DNA from: Taiwanofungus camphoratus
Lineage: Eukaryota; Basidiomycota; Agaricomycetes; Polyporales; Taiwanofungaceae
DNA: 64,000 nucleotides
Direction of reading: 5' to 3'
NCBI GenBank assembly: GCA_003999685.1
Contig: CP021232.1
Location: 930,001 to 994,000, forward strand
Shown: piece by piece, positions 46,094-57,647 of the stretch
Layout: the number at the start of each line of letters is the position of its first letter
How positions within the stretch are numbered: position 1 is the stretch's first letter
Translations under genes and position numbers: made by a program
The notes under the pieces: model-generated
Database searches by the model: none
Told to the model about the DNA's origin: nothing
What the model saw: only the letters and a program-made list of their open reading frames with translations

Positions 46094-47958
46094 ATGGCAC
46101 CACGCACCGGATCATCATCTTCCTCCACGAACAGAAAGAGGAACATAAGGAAAAGGGCTCCTAGACGTAAGAATTCTCATGGATCTGAGATGGAGGATGC
46201 TACCCCCACAGAAGAAGAGTGGGCGACATTGCGTCGTGTGGCTGGTTTCACAGGTAGTGAACCACTTGCAACCACATTCTTGCAGCTTATAGATTGTTTG
46301 GCTAGTCGATGTCATCGAGACAGGTCCTGGTCTTGACGGTGAAGACAATGACTCTACCGCGAATGAAGAGAGAGTGAAGACAGTCACCTTCATGAAGGGT
46401 GATGAGTACGCAACATCTCAAAACATGCGTTCTCTCTTTTCTCATGCCACCGCTTTGTGTTTTCAAGTGCAATTATATGTTCCCCAAAAGATGGTACAAA
46501 TGATATCTGGGTCGCTAGGATTAAGCAGATCCGGTGCCGGCCCAATTACGAAACATGGGTGAGGGTCCTTTGGTACTGGTCCCCAAATGACATATCACAG
46601 CGTATGAAATCTTTGTAAGTTCTTGTTCCTTCACAGCTGTGCAATCTGAATATGCTGCATGTACTACTAGCAATGCAGCATGTTGCGCACCACACGAGCG
46701 AATACCATCAGACTTATCAGATATTATATCAGCTCATTGTTTTGCTGGTAAACATCTTGTACGAGGATCATTCATGTTTCTAATCTTTTGTGTTCATTGT
46801 AGCTAGGACACATGTCTTCGAATATGACGAAGACAGTATCAATCCACCAGACATTGTTCGCGGTGACTTTTTCTCACGTCCAAGTTTCTTCAATCACAAG
46901 AAGCGAACACTTGATGTGAGTGGGACGGTCCTTATTTCACCAGATTCTGTGCTAAACTGTTCATTAGCCAAAAATAGGATCCACAACCTGTTTTTGCTAT
47001 CAGCCTTACAATCCTTTCCCCACTTGTACCCTGTCATCTGACGATTCGATGCATTTTTGTTCGCGCAAGGATTGCTTGCGCTGGTACCATACCTCATGTC
47101 TTGTCAAGCGAGGGTTTGTTGATCCTCAGTTTGAGGTATATCAAGGTACCTCTGATTTACAGCAACTCACAGCGGACTCGGAAAGGGACCTCAGATATCA
47201 AGGAGACCGTGGACTGCGATTACTCGCGGTAGATCCAGGCAGTGATGCACCTTGCATCCTTCTCCAATACTTTGTGGAGCCAGCTGAGGAAGCGCTGAAA
47301 GTAGATCTTTGCACCCGTCTTGAGTAAGTAACCACTGACGTATATGACTTACCAGGTTGAGCACGCTAGTGCTTGTAGCGACAGTGATAGTGGCAGGGGC
47401 TCGTCTCCTCTATCAGATCTGCCCTTGTCAATGCAACCACTCACTGTCCTTGTGACGCTTGCGGAGGCTCTTCAAGTTATGTCCTATTCCCCAACAACAC
47501 TAGCGCATCTTCCGCCGGCACTTCTGCGCATCGCACAGTTCCCTATTGTACGCCGTCCTGCACCCCCAGATAGCGATTGCTCTCCAATAGGAAATGTAAA
47601 CGAAGTCGTCCTCGCGCGGCGGTTCGTGTACGCTGCCTTTGAGGGAGCACGCCCAGACGGCGAATGGGCGCATGCTGTTGAACATCTCATCAAACAGGTA
47701 GAGTCCATAGAGTGTGGTGGCAGGCCCAAACTTGATGGCTTGATGAACGGCAATGCTGAACATGAGGCTAAAAATGAGGAGGACCTAGAGGACGAGAAGA
47801 TCGAGGTTTTGCAAAGCATTGTTGAACGACTAACTGAAGATATCCTGCTTGCTTCACCGTATCTACCTTATTGGGAGCAGCGAGCACGCGAACTGGAGAA
47901 GGAGGAATTGGAGATGGGTCCTCCGTTGGTATGTCCGAACTGTCTCGGTGCGATCTAG
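46094..47958 (+). CDS. BAH domain protein with PHD-like zinc finger
   Basis: Start at 46094 (MAPRTGSSSSSTNRKRN), with a basic Ser/Arg/Lys head suited to nuclear import. Exon 1 ends at TGFT/G near 46249. The BAH core follows as VDVIETGPGLDGEDN, TFMKGDEYATSQN, GTNDIWVARIKQIR, YETWVRVLWYWSPNDI, IPSDLSDIISAHCF and ARTHVFEYDEDSINPP. A PHD-like finger starts near 46980 in the frame TCFCYQPYNPFPTC, then HFCSRKDCLRWYHTSCLVKRG. The C-terminal ~200 residues are helical and acidic (EHLIKQVESIECGG) and end in VCPNCLGAI, a lone CxxC pair. BAH and PHD modules read chromatin, so a nuclear role is likely. The exon border near 46600-46640 is uncertain: the frame fits best with a very short intron or an unusual donor. 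The domain call is good; exact exons are partly provisional. Confidence 0.75.
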
Positions 47959-48893
47959 GAAATTGTTTGCATGCATTTGATCCAAGAAATCTCAAGTATA
48001 TACTATTGATAAACGTTCATGATGATAATCTTGCCGATGTCAGCCCTTTGTTCTTTGCTTTCGGTGCTTTCGCAAATCACACATTGTTACGTTGTACATC
48101 ACGTTCCATGCTATTTACCCTGCTTGATATACTGCTTGAATAATTGCTTTGTTGTTGCAGTTGCTTTCGAAGTGTATACGTAGTCATTGACGACCCGCAA
48201 TCAGTTTCAGAACGCCGAGCTTAAGAGAAACATTGGAAGGTCTAAAAACGAAAGATGTATTTTTACTTCATCAGAGCTGGTCTGTACCACCTCTTGCATG
48301 TGTCGAGGCGGTGCACGACGCATTGACATCCCGGTAACCGTCGCCACTTCTCTCTGCGTCGTACAAGGAGCAGCCATCGGAGCTCCCCGCAGTGACGATG
48401 ATCAGCGTCGACGAGTGTAACACACGTACGTGATCGCACATGACTGGACGAGGGGTTGGCTGCCGTTACAGTATGCACCAATGAGACCGACATCTCTAGG
48501 GCACACCGATCTGAATGCTATCTGCACGCGGTGCGTGAAGTGACGGAGTAGGCTGTATCGACCCGTCCTGCTACCCTGTTGGGTTGGATGCCAGACTCAC
48601 CTAATGTAATCGAAAGTGCAAGAGGGCTGAGACGCGCGGAATCAAGACGCTGGATGGTCAAACTCTAGTGTTCACAATGCCCAGCACATTTCTTGTAGCC
48701 AGAGGAAATCCAGAGGGGCGTCCGCGCAATAGGTACGAGAGGTGTGGCAGAGTCTCGGGACGTGGAGAACAGCGCGTTCTACATATGGAGACGGGCCGTT
48801 GAATGTCTGTAAGGGTATATGTCTTATAAGACCGGGTTTGCGCACAGCAGGCCAGGCGGTGAACGTTGCACCGCAGAAAGAGTCTATGGCCCA
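47959..48893. other. Intergenic region, no supported gene
   Basis: Short overlapping frames occur on both strands without domains. It includes the BAH 3' UTR and possibly the 3' side of the weak orphan gene on the minus strand. Confidence 0.35.
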
Positions 48894-49624
48894 GGTTTTT
48901 TGCCACTTACAGCAAGGAGGCTGGTCATGGCTATTTCTGTTGATGACAGAATCCAATGGGCATAGTGAGGGGGATAGGAACGCCTACTCCTTGCCCATGC
49001 GTACACTATGGGATTAAGATGGGTTTGCATTGTCCAATTCACCGTAGGGTGACGTGTCGAGGACATTCCCTGGCGACGGTGCTTATCTCCTTTTCGTTCT
49101 ATCTCCGGAGTCTTCCACCATAGCGAGTGGAGTCGGGAAGAGCGAGCTTGCAAGTTTGCTTGAAGCACTCACATAAAGCCGAACACGCACTGCACGAACA
49201 GGAACGAAGTCGCCAGCCCTAAGTGGCGGGACGAGTTTTGCTAGTGGCAGCATAGGGATGAAAAAGTACCAAAAATGACTTATTGAGATTGGCAGTGTTG
49301 TGCTGTCCGCAGCGGGTAAGGACTCGATGATCCTTTGGAGTTGCTCTGCGTCATCCACAATATTGTCACATTGAACTGGCAAAGTAACGTACACCGCTTT
49401 AGCTACGCGAGAGACGGATCCGGGGAATCGAGACGCAGGGAACAACACGAAGCGAGGGCGGGGAGACCGCAGAAACGGCCGAACAGTATCTCCACCGCTA
49501 GATTCACCAAGAGGGCATTCGTTAGAGGAATAATTTTGCGTGTAAGCCTTACCTGCATGCTGTGCTTTATGAATGAAGAAATGCAGAAGAGTGTGAAGAA
49601 GACGTTATTGGCAGCCAGGGACAC
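48894..49624 (-). CDS. Orphan gene candidate, unknown function
   Basis: A start at 49624 (MSLAANNVFFTLFCISSFIKHSMQ) ends at a textbook 55-base intron (GTAAGG...CTAAC...TCTAG). A long open frame follows (AKAVYVTLPVQCDNIVDDAE, LPISISHFWYFFIPMLPLAK, then AGDFVPVRAVRVRLY). It ends at a GTGAGT donor near 49172, with an acceptor near 49075 and a last exon reading GMSSTRHPTVNW to KKPGP. The frame across the first junction does not fit without another splice choice, so the model is incomplete. A hydrophobic stretch (HFWYFFIPMLPLAKLVPPL) hints at membrane contact. No domain is recognised. It could equally be a gene remnant. Confidence 0.25.
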
Positions 49625-49999
49625 TACAAGTTAACGCCCCAGATGTTCCGTAGACATGGGACTCTATGATATGTATAACAAGAGGCGAATCTGAATAAGT
49701 GAATATAAAAGAGTGGAAGATCTCGAGGGATGTATACACGGGGCTCCTCTACATATCGTGTAGGAGTTGGAACTCAGGGCGCCTCCTACGAAGCGCCCAT
49801 CCAACGCTACTCTCTGCGGCAGAGACCTGGGCCAAATTTTCTTACGTTTCCACCACCTGATTGGTCGATAACCGAGACCTAGGTCTCTGAAGGTGCACTC
49901 TAGTCTCAAAGATTCGCAGCTATTCTTTCTGACAGCGAGGACTCAATACCTGCCCCATCGCGTTCACAATTCTCCACCAAGCTAACCGCATTTTGAAAC
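49625..49999 (+). promoter_or_regulatory. Upstream region of the purine nucleoside phosphorylase gene
   Basis: About 375 bases lie between the weak orphan candidate (-) and the phosphorylase start (+). No clear TATA box or frame is seen. Confidence 0.3.
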
Positions 50000-51218
50000 A
50001 TGTCAGAGTCACAGCTTTTTTCCTCCACACTCGATGTTTTAGCTACCCTCCTTCCTGCACATCTACTCAAGCCACGCGTAGGGATTGTCTGCGGGTCGGG
50101 CTTGCACACACTCGCATCGAGCCTGCGGGACGTTGTCGAGGTACCATACTCTACCTTGGAGGGCTTTGGGAAGAGCACAGGTCCGTCTAATGCATGCTGC
50201 ATGTGCCTTCTTACCCAGTTTTCTAACATCGACGCGCCATCCAGTGGCGGGGCATAAGAGCGCGCTGGCGTTCGGCCTGCTTGGTCCCGGGGAAGGCGTG
50301 CCAGTTGTAGTGATGCTCGGACGGGTGAGCTGCTTGGGATGCGCTGTGTGAGCAGAAGCGATTTGACATAGGATCAGCCAGTTTCATGCCTATGAAGGCC
50401 ACAAATTGTCGACGGTGGTGTATCCCATCCGGATCTTTGCCCGATTAGGCGTGCAGAATCTCATCAGTGAGTGCTGGGCTGCCACTGCCCCATCACCAGC
50501 GGCGCTGATCCTGCGTCCCAGTCACGAACGCAGCCGGCGCGTTGAATCCGGATTTTCCAGTGGGCACCAGTGCGTGTGGCAGCCATCACGCAGTGCTGCG
50601 ACGTTGATTCCTTACCGCAGTCGTCGCCATCCACGATCACCTCGCGATCCCGAACATGACCGGCTCGCTGAACGCGCTCTTCGGGCCGCTGGTCTCGCCG
50701 GACCACGCGCGCTTCCTCCCGCTCTCCGACGCGTACTCCGTCAAGCTGCGGCGGCTCGCGTTCCTCGCGGCGCACCAGCTCGGCTTCGACGACGCCGCGC
50801 TCGCGGAGGGCACGTACGCGTGGGTGTCCGGCCCGTCGTACGAGACGCCCGCGGAGGGCCGCTTCCTGCGTGCGGCGGGCGCGGACGTGGTCGGGATGAG
50901 CACTGTGCCGGAGGTGCTGGCGGCGCGCGAGGAGGGCATGGAGGTCGTGGTGCTCAGCTTGGTCACGAATGCGGTCGTCATCCCCGACACGTACCGGAGC
51001 ATCAGGGACGAAGTCAAGGCTGAGGTAAGAGCTCGGTCCGGGTTGTTTGAAGGGCGCTTTCTGATCGGGCATGGATGCGAATCGCGCAGCTGGCTGGCAA
51101 GCCAATAAAACAGCCTGCGGCGGTCGTGGTTTCTCATGAAGAAGTCTTGACTGTTGGGAAGCAGAAGGCTGAAGCCATGAAGAGCCTCGTGGGTCGAATC
51201 ATAGAGCTTCTTGATTAG
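50000..51218 (+). CDS. PNP1: Purine nucleoside phosphorylase
   Basis: Start at 50000 (MSESQLFSSTLDVLATLL), stop at 51216-51218; about 300 residues in six exons. It cleaves inosine and guanosine with phosphate to the base plus ribose-1-phosphate in the cytosolic purine salvage route. The trimeric PNP family signature is complete: PRVGIVCGSGLHTLA for phosphate binding, TVAGHKSALAFG, GRFHAYEGHKLSTVVYPIR, LIITNAAGALNPDFPVGT, HDHLAIPNMTGSLNALFGP, YAWVSGPSYETPAEGRFLR, GADVVGMSTVPEVLAAR and SLVTNAV, with Met and Asn in the base-binding part. Introns at 50181, 50322, 50467, 50572 and 51025 (approximate starts) all restore family sequence. The second half is markedly more GC-rich than the first. Confidence in function is high. 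Confidence 0.93.
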
Positions 51219-52195
51219 ACACATATGACTGCCATTACCTGCGATTGCTGAAAACATGTCTCTCATCTAGCGTCGTTTCGCAAGTGCACTTCAGATGGTG
51301 GTCGTGAATTTGATCTCACGGTAGTCACAAGAGTGCATTTTACACGAGATGTGGCGTGGCACAAGAGATGCCGTGCCACCCAGGCTCAACTTGATAGCAG
51401 AGTTTGAATTTACCGGAACTGAGCCCGAGGATCATTGTTCGCCGTCCTAGCCCTCCGTTTAGGCATCTTGATGATGCGCATACGTGAGAATCTGCGAAGA
51501 TGTCTTGTTGACGAACAAAAGCCCCGGGTCTGGACATCCCGAGTAGGAACGTCTTCCTCGGAGGAGCTGCCCAAGTGGGTGCAATTCCCCGTCGCCTGCG
51601 GTGGACGTGTGGGCAGAGGAAGATGGCTTTGGATGTGATGTCCATCCCGCTTTGGCGTTCGACGGGCGATTTAGCTTGCGATAAGACGCGAACAGCTTTC
51701 CGAAGCGCGCCCAAGCCAAATCGTGATGTGCTCGCAGACAAGAGGCTGAACAAAATGGAATGCCGCCGCTTGATGGGAACTTCCCCATTTGGCAATTTGC
51801 TTGCCATAGATGGCCACCACGGTCAGCCATGTGGCCTACGCGACGGGTACCGCCAATAAATAGCGCTGCCACTGGTGTCCCCGCCTCCCGCGGTCACCTT
51901 CCGTCTGTGACTCTGCTGCGAGCTGTTCCCTCCTTCCTCCAAGGCTTTCCGTTCTTCCGACCTTTGCAAGTCGTTTTTTGAGACCTAGCCTCTGAAGCGT
52001 ATCAGCGGAACAGTAATTCGACACGAGGTGCAGCGGCTAACCGTATCAAACAGACGTCATACTCTGTCCTGGACTTCACCGCAGAGACGCCACCCGCCAC
52101 TCTCTTTCTCGAGCTCTCTTTCCCGGAGTCCTCTGTTGCAAGTACAGTAAGTATGCTGGTCAAATTTTCATGGCTTTGACGGTGTGGCCGAGGCC
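51219..52195. other. Intergenic region, no supported gene
   Basis: Frames on the minus strand (51459-51872 and 51340-51807) overlap each other and have no domain. I call nothing here beyond the phosphorylase 3' UTR. Confidence 0.35.
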
Positions 52196-52203
52196 TATAA
52201 AAG
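52196..52203 (+). promoter_or_regulatory. TATA box of the single-exon disordered protein gene
   Basis: TATAAAAG lies ~490 bases before the ATG at 52693. The gap is explained by a probable 5'UTR intron downstream, which makes this a credible core promoter. Confidence 0.6.
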
Positions 52204-52423
52204 TTCAGGCCACCGAACAAAGGACACTTTGTTGACCGCAAACCCAGCATCTTTGTACGCTCGTGTACTGTCGTGCTGATTTCTGTGCTTCGTTGGCAGT
52301 GCACATTCGTCTTTGCGCCATTTACCAGTCGGTTTCACAGCCTGTATCCCTTGGCGTTTGCTAGATCCCCGAGTCTCGCGGCCAAGGCACCAAAAGGAAG
52401 GAGTGCGTGTTACTGTAGTGTTT

Positions 52424-52561
52424 GTGAGTACATCGCATCCTGTTGCTTGTGTAAAATCGTTTCCCGTATTCAGCATTAATAGACTCAGTCAATGCTGACA
52501 CATTTCGTCTCAACGATCCCCGCCTATCATAGACACTAACGCTGTTTTGATTTTGCTGCAG
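52424..52561 (+). other. Probable 5'UTR intron
   Basis: A GTGAGT donor at 52424, a CACTAAC branch site at 52534-52540 and a TTTTGCTGCAG acceptor ending at 52561 define a 138-base intron. It lies between the TATA box and the ATG at 52693. Confidence 0.6.
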
Positions 52562-52692
52562 TCACTTCCAGCTACATTCTGACCTGCCCATTGCTCTTTT
52601 CGGAAAATAATTCTATCATACATAGCGTATTCGTACTCGCCCGCGCTTAATCATCTTCAAGGTTATAATTTCGTACCCTTCGCCGGACCAAG

Positions 52693-54609
52693 ATGATCAT
52701 CAACTTGATTCCCTCGGACGCCCAGGGCCCGCACGTGTACTTTAGAGTCAATTTCAACGAGCCGTGCGAGACCGTCCCGCTCCCCGCGGGATGGATCACA
52801 CAACTGCAGTGTCTCCAGATGGATGAGCTCGAGATGCCGGGCAGCGTGCATGCACTGGACAAGGCCAGCTGGCTAACCGCAGTCATCGACGAGCTCGTGT
52901 TCGATCTTGCCTCACAGACGGTGTGCTGTACTCTCATCGATGGCCCCAGGATGCAATGGTCCATGACGCAGGGCGCGTGCCTCAGGGCGCTCGACGACGT
53001 CCTCGCGGACGTGGCCCAATCAGCCGCTGAGCTGGAACGAGAGCGCACGCCACCTCCCTTCAAGGCCGAATCGAGCAGAGGCGAACAAGTAGCTCCACTG
53101 GAGCTGCCGCCTGCGAAGCCGACAAAGCATAAAAAGCAGCGTTCCCTGTTGTCGTCACTAGTCGCGGGCCTCAACAAGCTGACTCTGAGCGTGTGCACGG
53201 ATGCAACTCACGCTAATTCGCCGCACGCCTCCCCGACGAGCTCGTCCCCGTCCCGGCACTCGTTTGCTTTCCCGGCCTTGTCAAAACCAGCTCCCAGCGT
53301 CCTATGGAAATCCACGGTCACGTTTCTTCCACCACCGAGCAAGACCGCGCTGCCGAAGGTTCCTCCCCTGCCTATGTCTACGACGCTCTTGAATCGCGCA
53401 CGCTCGACCCTGGTTGAGACTTTCCGTAGATACGTCATCTCGGAGCTGCGGGCGCGGATGTTGCCTGGTGGGTATGGGCCATGGGTCGCACGCAGTATGC
53501 TCCGTCGGTACGAAGAGCATATGGCCTTTCTTGTTCAAGAAGCAGGGGGCGCTGTCCCGGACCTGCTGCATACACACCTCCCGCGCGGCCTCCCCTCGCC
53601 AGAGCTGTCTGGCACTACGCTTGTCTCGGAACCGCCTTTCTACGATGAGGAGGTCGACCAGACATCCCTGACGGACAGCACGAGCACAGAGACTGACGGC
53701 TCGTCCGTTCACACGCCGGTGGACACCCCGTCCAACTCGCCCTTTGCACACAGCCCGGACCCCGGCCGCCCGGCGCAGAAGGTCCCGCGCTCGCCATCGC
53801 CCGCCGAGTTCTCCCCAGAGGACCTCGCGACGTACACCGCGCTGTCAGCACACTGCATGCGCCTGCGGCAGCTGCTCGCGGGCATGGACGCCGCGCGCGA
53901 AAACGGCGCAGCCGACGAACGTGCGTTCCTCGCGGTGCTCGAGGTGAAGAGCCGCCGGCGCGCGTGGTCGAACCGCGCGTACATGGGCGGCGCGCGCATG
54001 GCGGGCGTCGGTCTTGCGCTCCCGTTCCAGAGCTCGCCGCTCGCGCGCTGCGAGCCCATGACGCCCGACCGCCTGTCGGCGCAGCTCCTGGACGTCGCCA
54101 CGGGCGAGCACAATCTGTCGAAGCTGTTTCCGGTCACCGAGGAGGAGGAAGAGGAAGAGGACCCGTTCCCGCCCGTGCGCCTCATCAAGGACGCGGCGCT
54201 GCGCGATATGGAGAGCGGCCTGCTGCCGCCGCTGCAGCGGCCGCAGATCCGTTCGCGGACGCACAGCCTACACCGCTTGCACGCGTTGGATTTGGATCTC
54301 ACGCTGGCGCCGGAGGCGCCGTCGCTCATCGTTCCCCCGCCACCACCGATGCCTTTGCAGATGACGGTTCCCACGTCGGCGTCGCAGGCCTTAACGTCGT
54401 CGTCGCTACTCTGCCAGCCTCTCAAGGCGCCTGTATTGGAGTCACAGGCCAAGTTCGAGCTTTTCGATCATCCTGCAAATGCCGGTGTTATGGATGACGA
54501 CGGGTCAGAGTTTACTTTGTCGATGGATCTCCCTCCTCCGTATTCTAAGGCCAATGAGCACGGTCGCTGCGAATGGGTCTCGAACCCAGACCCAGTGCAG
54601 TGCCGGTGA
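52693..54609 (+). CDS. Conserved-looking disordered protein, single coding exon
   Basis: An uninterrupted frame of 638 residues, unusual here because nearly all other genes are split. The N-terminal ~110 residues look folded: MIINLIPSDAQGPHVYFRVN, ETVPLPAGWITQLQCLQMDE and LVFDLASQTVCCTLID. A basic patch (AKPTKHKKQRSLLSSLVAG) leads to Ser/Pro-rich linkers. A central helical part (LVETFRRYVISELRARMLPGGYG, shown in part, and ARSMLRRYEEHMAFLVQEAGG) follows. Helices around LATYTALSAHCMRLRQLLAG and an acidic Glu run (TEEEEEEED) precede a Pro-rich tail with PPPPPMPLQ and DLPPPYSKAN, a PPxY-type motif. No catalytic domain is seen. PPxY and poly-Pro motifs suggest WW or SH3 partners; this is inference. 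Position next to the actin regulator Ldb17 may be chance. Confidence 0.78.
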   Translation: MIINLIPSDAQGPHVYFRVNFNEPCETVPLPAGWITQLQCLQMDELEMPGSVHALDKASWLTAVIDELVFDLASQTVCCTLIDGPRMQWSMTQGACLRALDDVLADVAQSAAELERERTPPPFKAESSRGEQVAPLELPPAKPTKHKKQRSLLSSLVAGLNKLTLSVCTDATHANSPHASPTSSSPSRHSFAFPALSKPAPSVLWKSTVTFLPPPSKTALPKVPPLPMSTTLLNRARSTLVETFRRYVISELRARMLPGGYGPWVARSMLRRYEEHMAFLVQEAGGAVPDLLHTHLPRGLPSPELSGTTLVSEPPFYDEEVDQTSLTDSTSTETDGSSVHTPVDTPSNSPFAHSPDPGRPAQKVPRSPSPAEFSPEDLATYTALSAHCMRLRQLLAGMDAARENGAADERAFLAVLEVKSRRRAWSNRAYMGGARMAGVGLALPFQSSPLARCEPMTPDRLSAQLLDVATGEHNLSKLFPVTEEEEEEEDPFPPVRLIKDAALRDMESGLLPPLQRPQIRSRTHSLHRLHALDLDLTLAPEAPSLIVPPPPPMPLQMTVPTSASQALTSSSLLCQPLKAPVLESQAKFELFDHPANAGVMDDDGSEFTLSMDLPPPYSKANEHGRCEWVSNPDPVQCR

Positions 54610-55296
54610 GAGTCCTGAATCGTAATGTGCTCGTTTACATTGGTTGTAGGTGTTTATGGACGTTCGGGCTCTCAGATTCCTTTTCATTATGTTCAGGTCA
54701 TGGTTTTTATCTTGCACGATTCCTCATGGTCATGACATTTAGTCTACTACGATCTGACTTTGGTGTCTTGCACATTCGACTGCAATCCATATCGTAACGT
54801 CATGTCATTCACAGCTTAGCATCAATCTTCATCCTCTGCTTGCATCCCCATTTTAATAGTCCCTTCGTGCTTCTACACTACGTTCATGATCCCAGTTCAG
54901 CCGCATCTTTTATCCGCATGCTTTAACCGCCGTTACGTTCTGCTGCTTTCGCGTTTGCATTTGCAACCCATCTTATCACTCCCGCATCGTAATGCCCACT
55001 CATATCATATCACATTGGACCCTTGGCTTCATACACACACACACTCGGACCATGATTTCCATAATGGTTGTTCGAATTGGCCGTCTAGCGAAACTGAATG
55101 TATCTAGTTGCCTTGCGCCCTGCAATCGATGGTGCTGACCTCCCAGAGACATGCCAATGCAGCGGCCAGCGCGCAGAAAGACGAACAATGTGAGTGACTC
55201 CAGACCCATGCTATATTATGCGGTGCGGATGCAAATCCGAAGGATATGGACGGAACAAGTACAGAGATGTGAATATCAAAAGAAATGTGACGAAAC
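54610..55296. other. Convergent 3' region, no gene seen
   Basis: This lies between the stops of the disordered-protein gene (+) and Ldb17 (-). It is AT-richer, contains a short CA repeat near 55032-55043, and has no supported frame. Confidence 0.45.
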
Positions 55297-57647
55297 TTAG
55301 CGTCTGCTGGCTGAAAACGATGTCAGCGACGGCTGTGGTGACGACGCCGAGAGTGTAGTGAGTGTCGTGCCGCCGGCGGTCCGTACAGGCACGGCTGGCG
55401 GTTTCCGCCGCTTCGGGGGCGGCGCAGGCGCCATCCTTCGATGGGTAGTTGTCGATTTGGTGTGCAACGCGGACGATGAGGAAGAGGACAGCCCCGAGAC
55501 GGGCGAATCGGGCAGGTCTCCGGGCGACGTGGGCGAGACGATGCAGATCTGCGGCGTGGTGCCCGAGTCGACGGGCTCCTGTGTGAGCGCGACTGTGTCG
55601 GGAAGGACATGGTGTCGCCGTTCGTGTGTAGACAACGACGCAAAGGTGGACGTGGTCGCCTCCACGTCCACCGAGCCCGTGCGGTCGCGGCGCCTCCCCC
55701 CCGAAGACGTGTTGGCTGTGGCGGCGGCGACCCGGGGGAGGCTCGTCGCGCTGTCGTTGCTCGACTGTCGCAGACCCTCCATGTGCCCCGACCGTCCCTT
55801 GGGCTGCTGCAACGTCCCGCGAGGCTTGGACGAGCCGACAATAAGCAGGTTCTCCGCACTCCGGCTTGCCTTCGCGTGCTTGCCCCGGACAGATCCAGGC
55901 CGCTCAAGGTGCGGGGGGGCAGCCTGGGCACTGCTGAGCGGCGCAGAGGAGACAGAGAGGCCAGGACTGTTGACGCGCCGCCCAAAGTCGTCGGATCCGC
56001 TGTCCTGGCGCACCGGACCCAGGTTCGATTTGCGGAACTGGACACACCATTCGCCCGAGAGGCAGCGCGTGACGAGGCGCTTGGTGGTCGGGTCGACGTC
56101 GCGAATGGACTCATTCTCGACGAGCAACTCCAGCACGCGGACGATCTGCGCCCGCTTGTATGGCATCGAGCGGAGCTGGGTCTTTGTCAGGAGGGGATGA
56201 AGGACGCGAAGATACGTATGCCGGAGCTATAACCGGAACGTTCGTCAAGAATGAGATGCACATTGTCACGATCGGGGCACCTTACCGACTCGTTGTCTTC
56301 ATCAATGTTGCCTATCTCGCGGAGGAAAACGTCGACCAAGACGCACAAGTCGTTGGTGTAGAAGTACTCAGACATGCCCTTTGTAGTGAACAACAGGTAC
56401 AGAAGCTTCAGCACCAGCAATTGCATGCACAGATCCTCCGGCGTCCGATCTGCCCGTCATTAAATGGAAATCACGTGAGGACCGCCAAGCCCGTCGATTT
56501 CGATGTGATACTTACCTGCACGATTCAGCATGAATATCATGTTCTCACCAAAGGTCATGCTCGAGTCCAGACGCGACATGAGCACCCGAATGATGCGATT
56601 TTCCCCCTCGGGCTTCTTGGGCTCGCGATGCGCACTGATTGGTGATTTATTCTCAGCCAAAGAAGCCACCATGAACTGCTCGTTGAGTGCGACCTGTGTC
56701 AGGAGTGATGAGCCACGTCAATGACAGAGGGAGAGCAGGAAGACATACGATGAGCTTGATGGTTGAGTAGTTGAACGTTTCGTCCTGCATGTGCCGCGTC
56801 TCCTCGACCAGGTCGAAAAGGTAGTTGATGAACTTGTCGTCGAATATTCCTACCAATTGAGTATTCGTCAAGCTTTGAGCGGGTAAGGTGACATGGGTGA
56901 TTTACGTAAATCCTGCAGGGACATCTTCTGGACCCTGCAAACCTCGTAAAGTACACGAACAGAAAGCGTCCTGAGTTTCGCCTCGATCGGCACCGCGATC
57001 GTCCGGGGTATCCCTGAGCTCGTCCCGGATGCCGACCCCAAATAGCTATCGTCTGCATCCGGGTCCGCGTCCACCGTGACATTGTCGATGAGCAGCGGGA
57101 TGAGCGGCTGCCAGCGCTTCTGCGACCGCAGGAAGCTGGGATTCCGCCGGCCGTACGATACGAGGACGTTGTAGATGATCAGCTGGATGTGGGGATCCGT
57201 GCTCTGTGTATGCGTCTCGGCCGGCAGCGGCAAACGTGAGCGGGGAAGCACGTACCGCCTGGGCGTCGTCCGTGAGCAGCTCGGACATGCGTTCGGAATG
57301 GAACTGAAAGAGCTCAGACGCGAGCAGCAGGTCGCACGCATGCTCCAGCTGCAGCGGGCTTTGGAGGTACTGTTCTGGAGCGATGGTCGGCACCCGGCAG
57401 GCGTCTCGTGGTAGTGATGACTGCTTACCGTGATACGCGGCACAGAAAGAGACGAAGCGCCGCATCGTAGCGTCAAGCCGGTTCAGTGTGAGGCCATCTG
57501 GGATGCGCAGGAAGTCTTCGAGTTCTGCATAGGTATCAGCACACATTCCAGCGGGTGACACACGGATTTACACATACCAGACCAGAACTGCTGGGCATTC
57601 TCAACGATGTACACTATGCCACCGATATCCATGGGTGGCTTCTCCAT
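55297..57647 (-). CDS. LDB17: SPIN90/Ldb17-family actin regulator
   Basis: Start at 57647 (MEKPPMDIGGIVYIVENAQQF), stop at 55297; about 620 residues in roughly nine exons. The conserved armadillo-like domain (PF09431) reads SELEDFLRIPDGLTLNRLD, EHACDLLLASELFQFHSERM, STDPHIQLIIYNVLVSYGRR, IEAKLRTLSVRVLYEVCRVQ, GIFDDKFINYLFDLVEETR, NYSTIKLIVALNEQFMVA, NRIIRVLMSRLDSSMTFGE and LLVLKLLYLLFTTKG, then YFYTNDLCVLVDVFLRE. These proteins (yeast Ldb17, fission yeast Dip1, animal SPIN90) switch on Arp2/3 to seed linear actin at endocytic patches. The C-terminal ~270 residues are Ser/Thr-rich and end in Pro clusters (RRMAPAPPPKRRKPPAVPV) for SH3-domain partners. Function is inferred from the family with good confidence. 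Confidence 0.9.

Noticed and set aside
50406-51023. 205-codon open frame on + over the phosphorylase
   Set aside because: Its first part is a true exon, but after ~50470 it runs in the wrong frame through introns; the spliced reading matches PNP motifs throughout.
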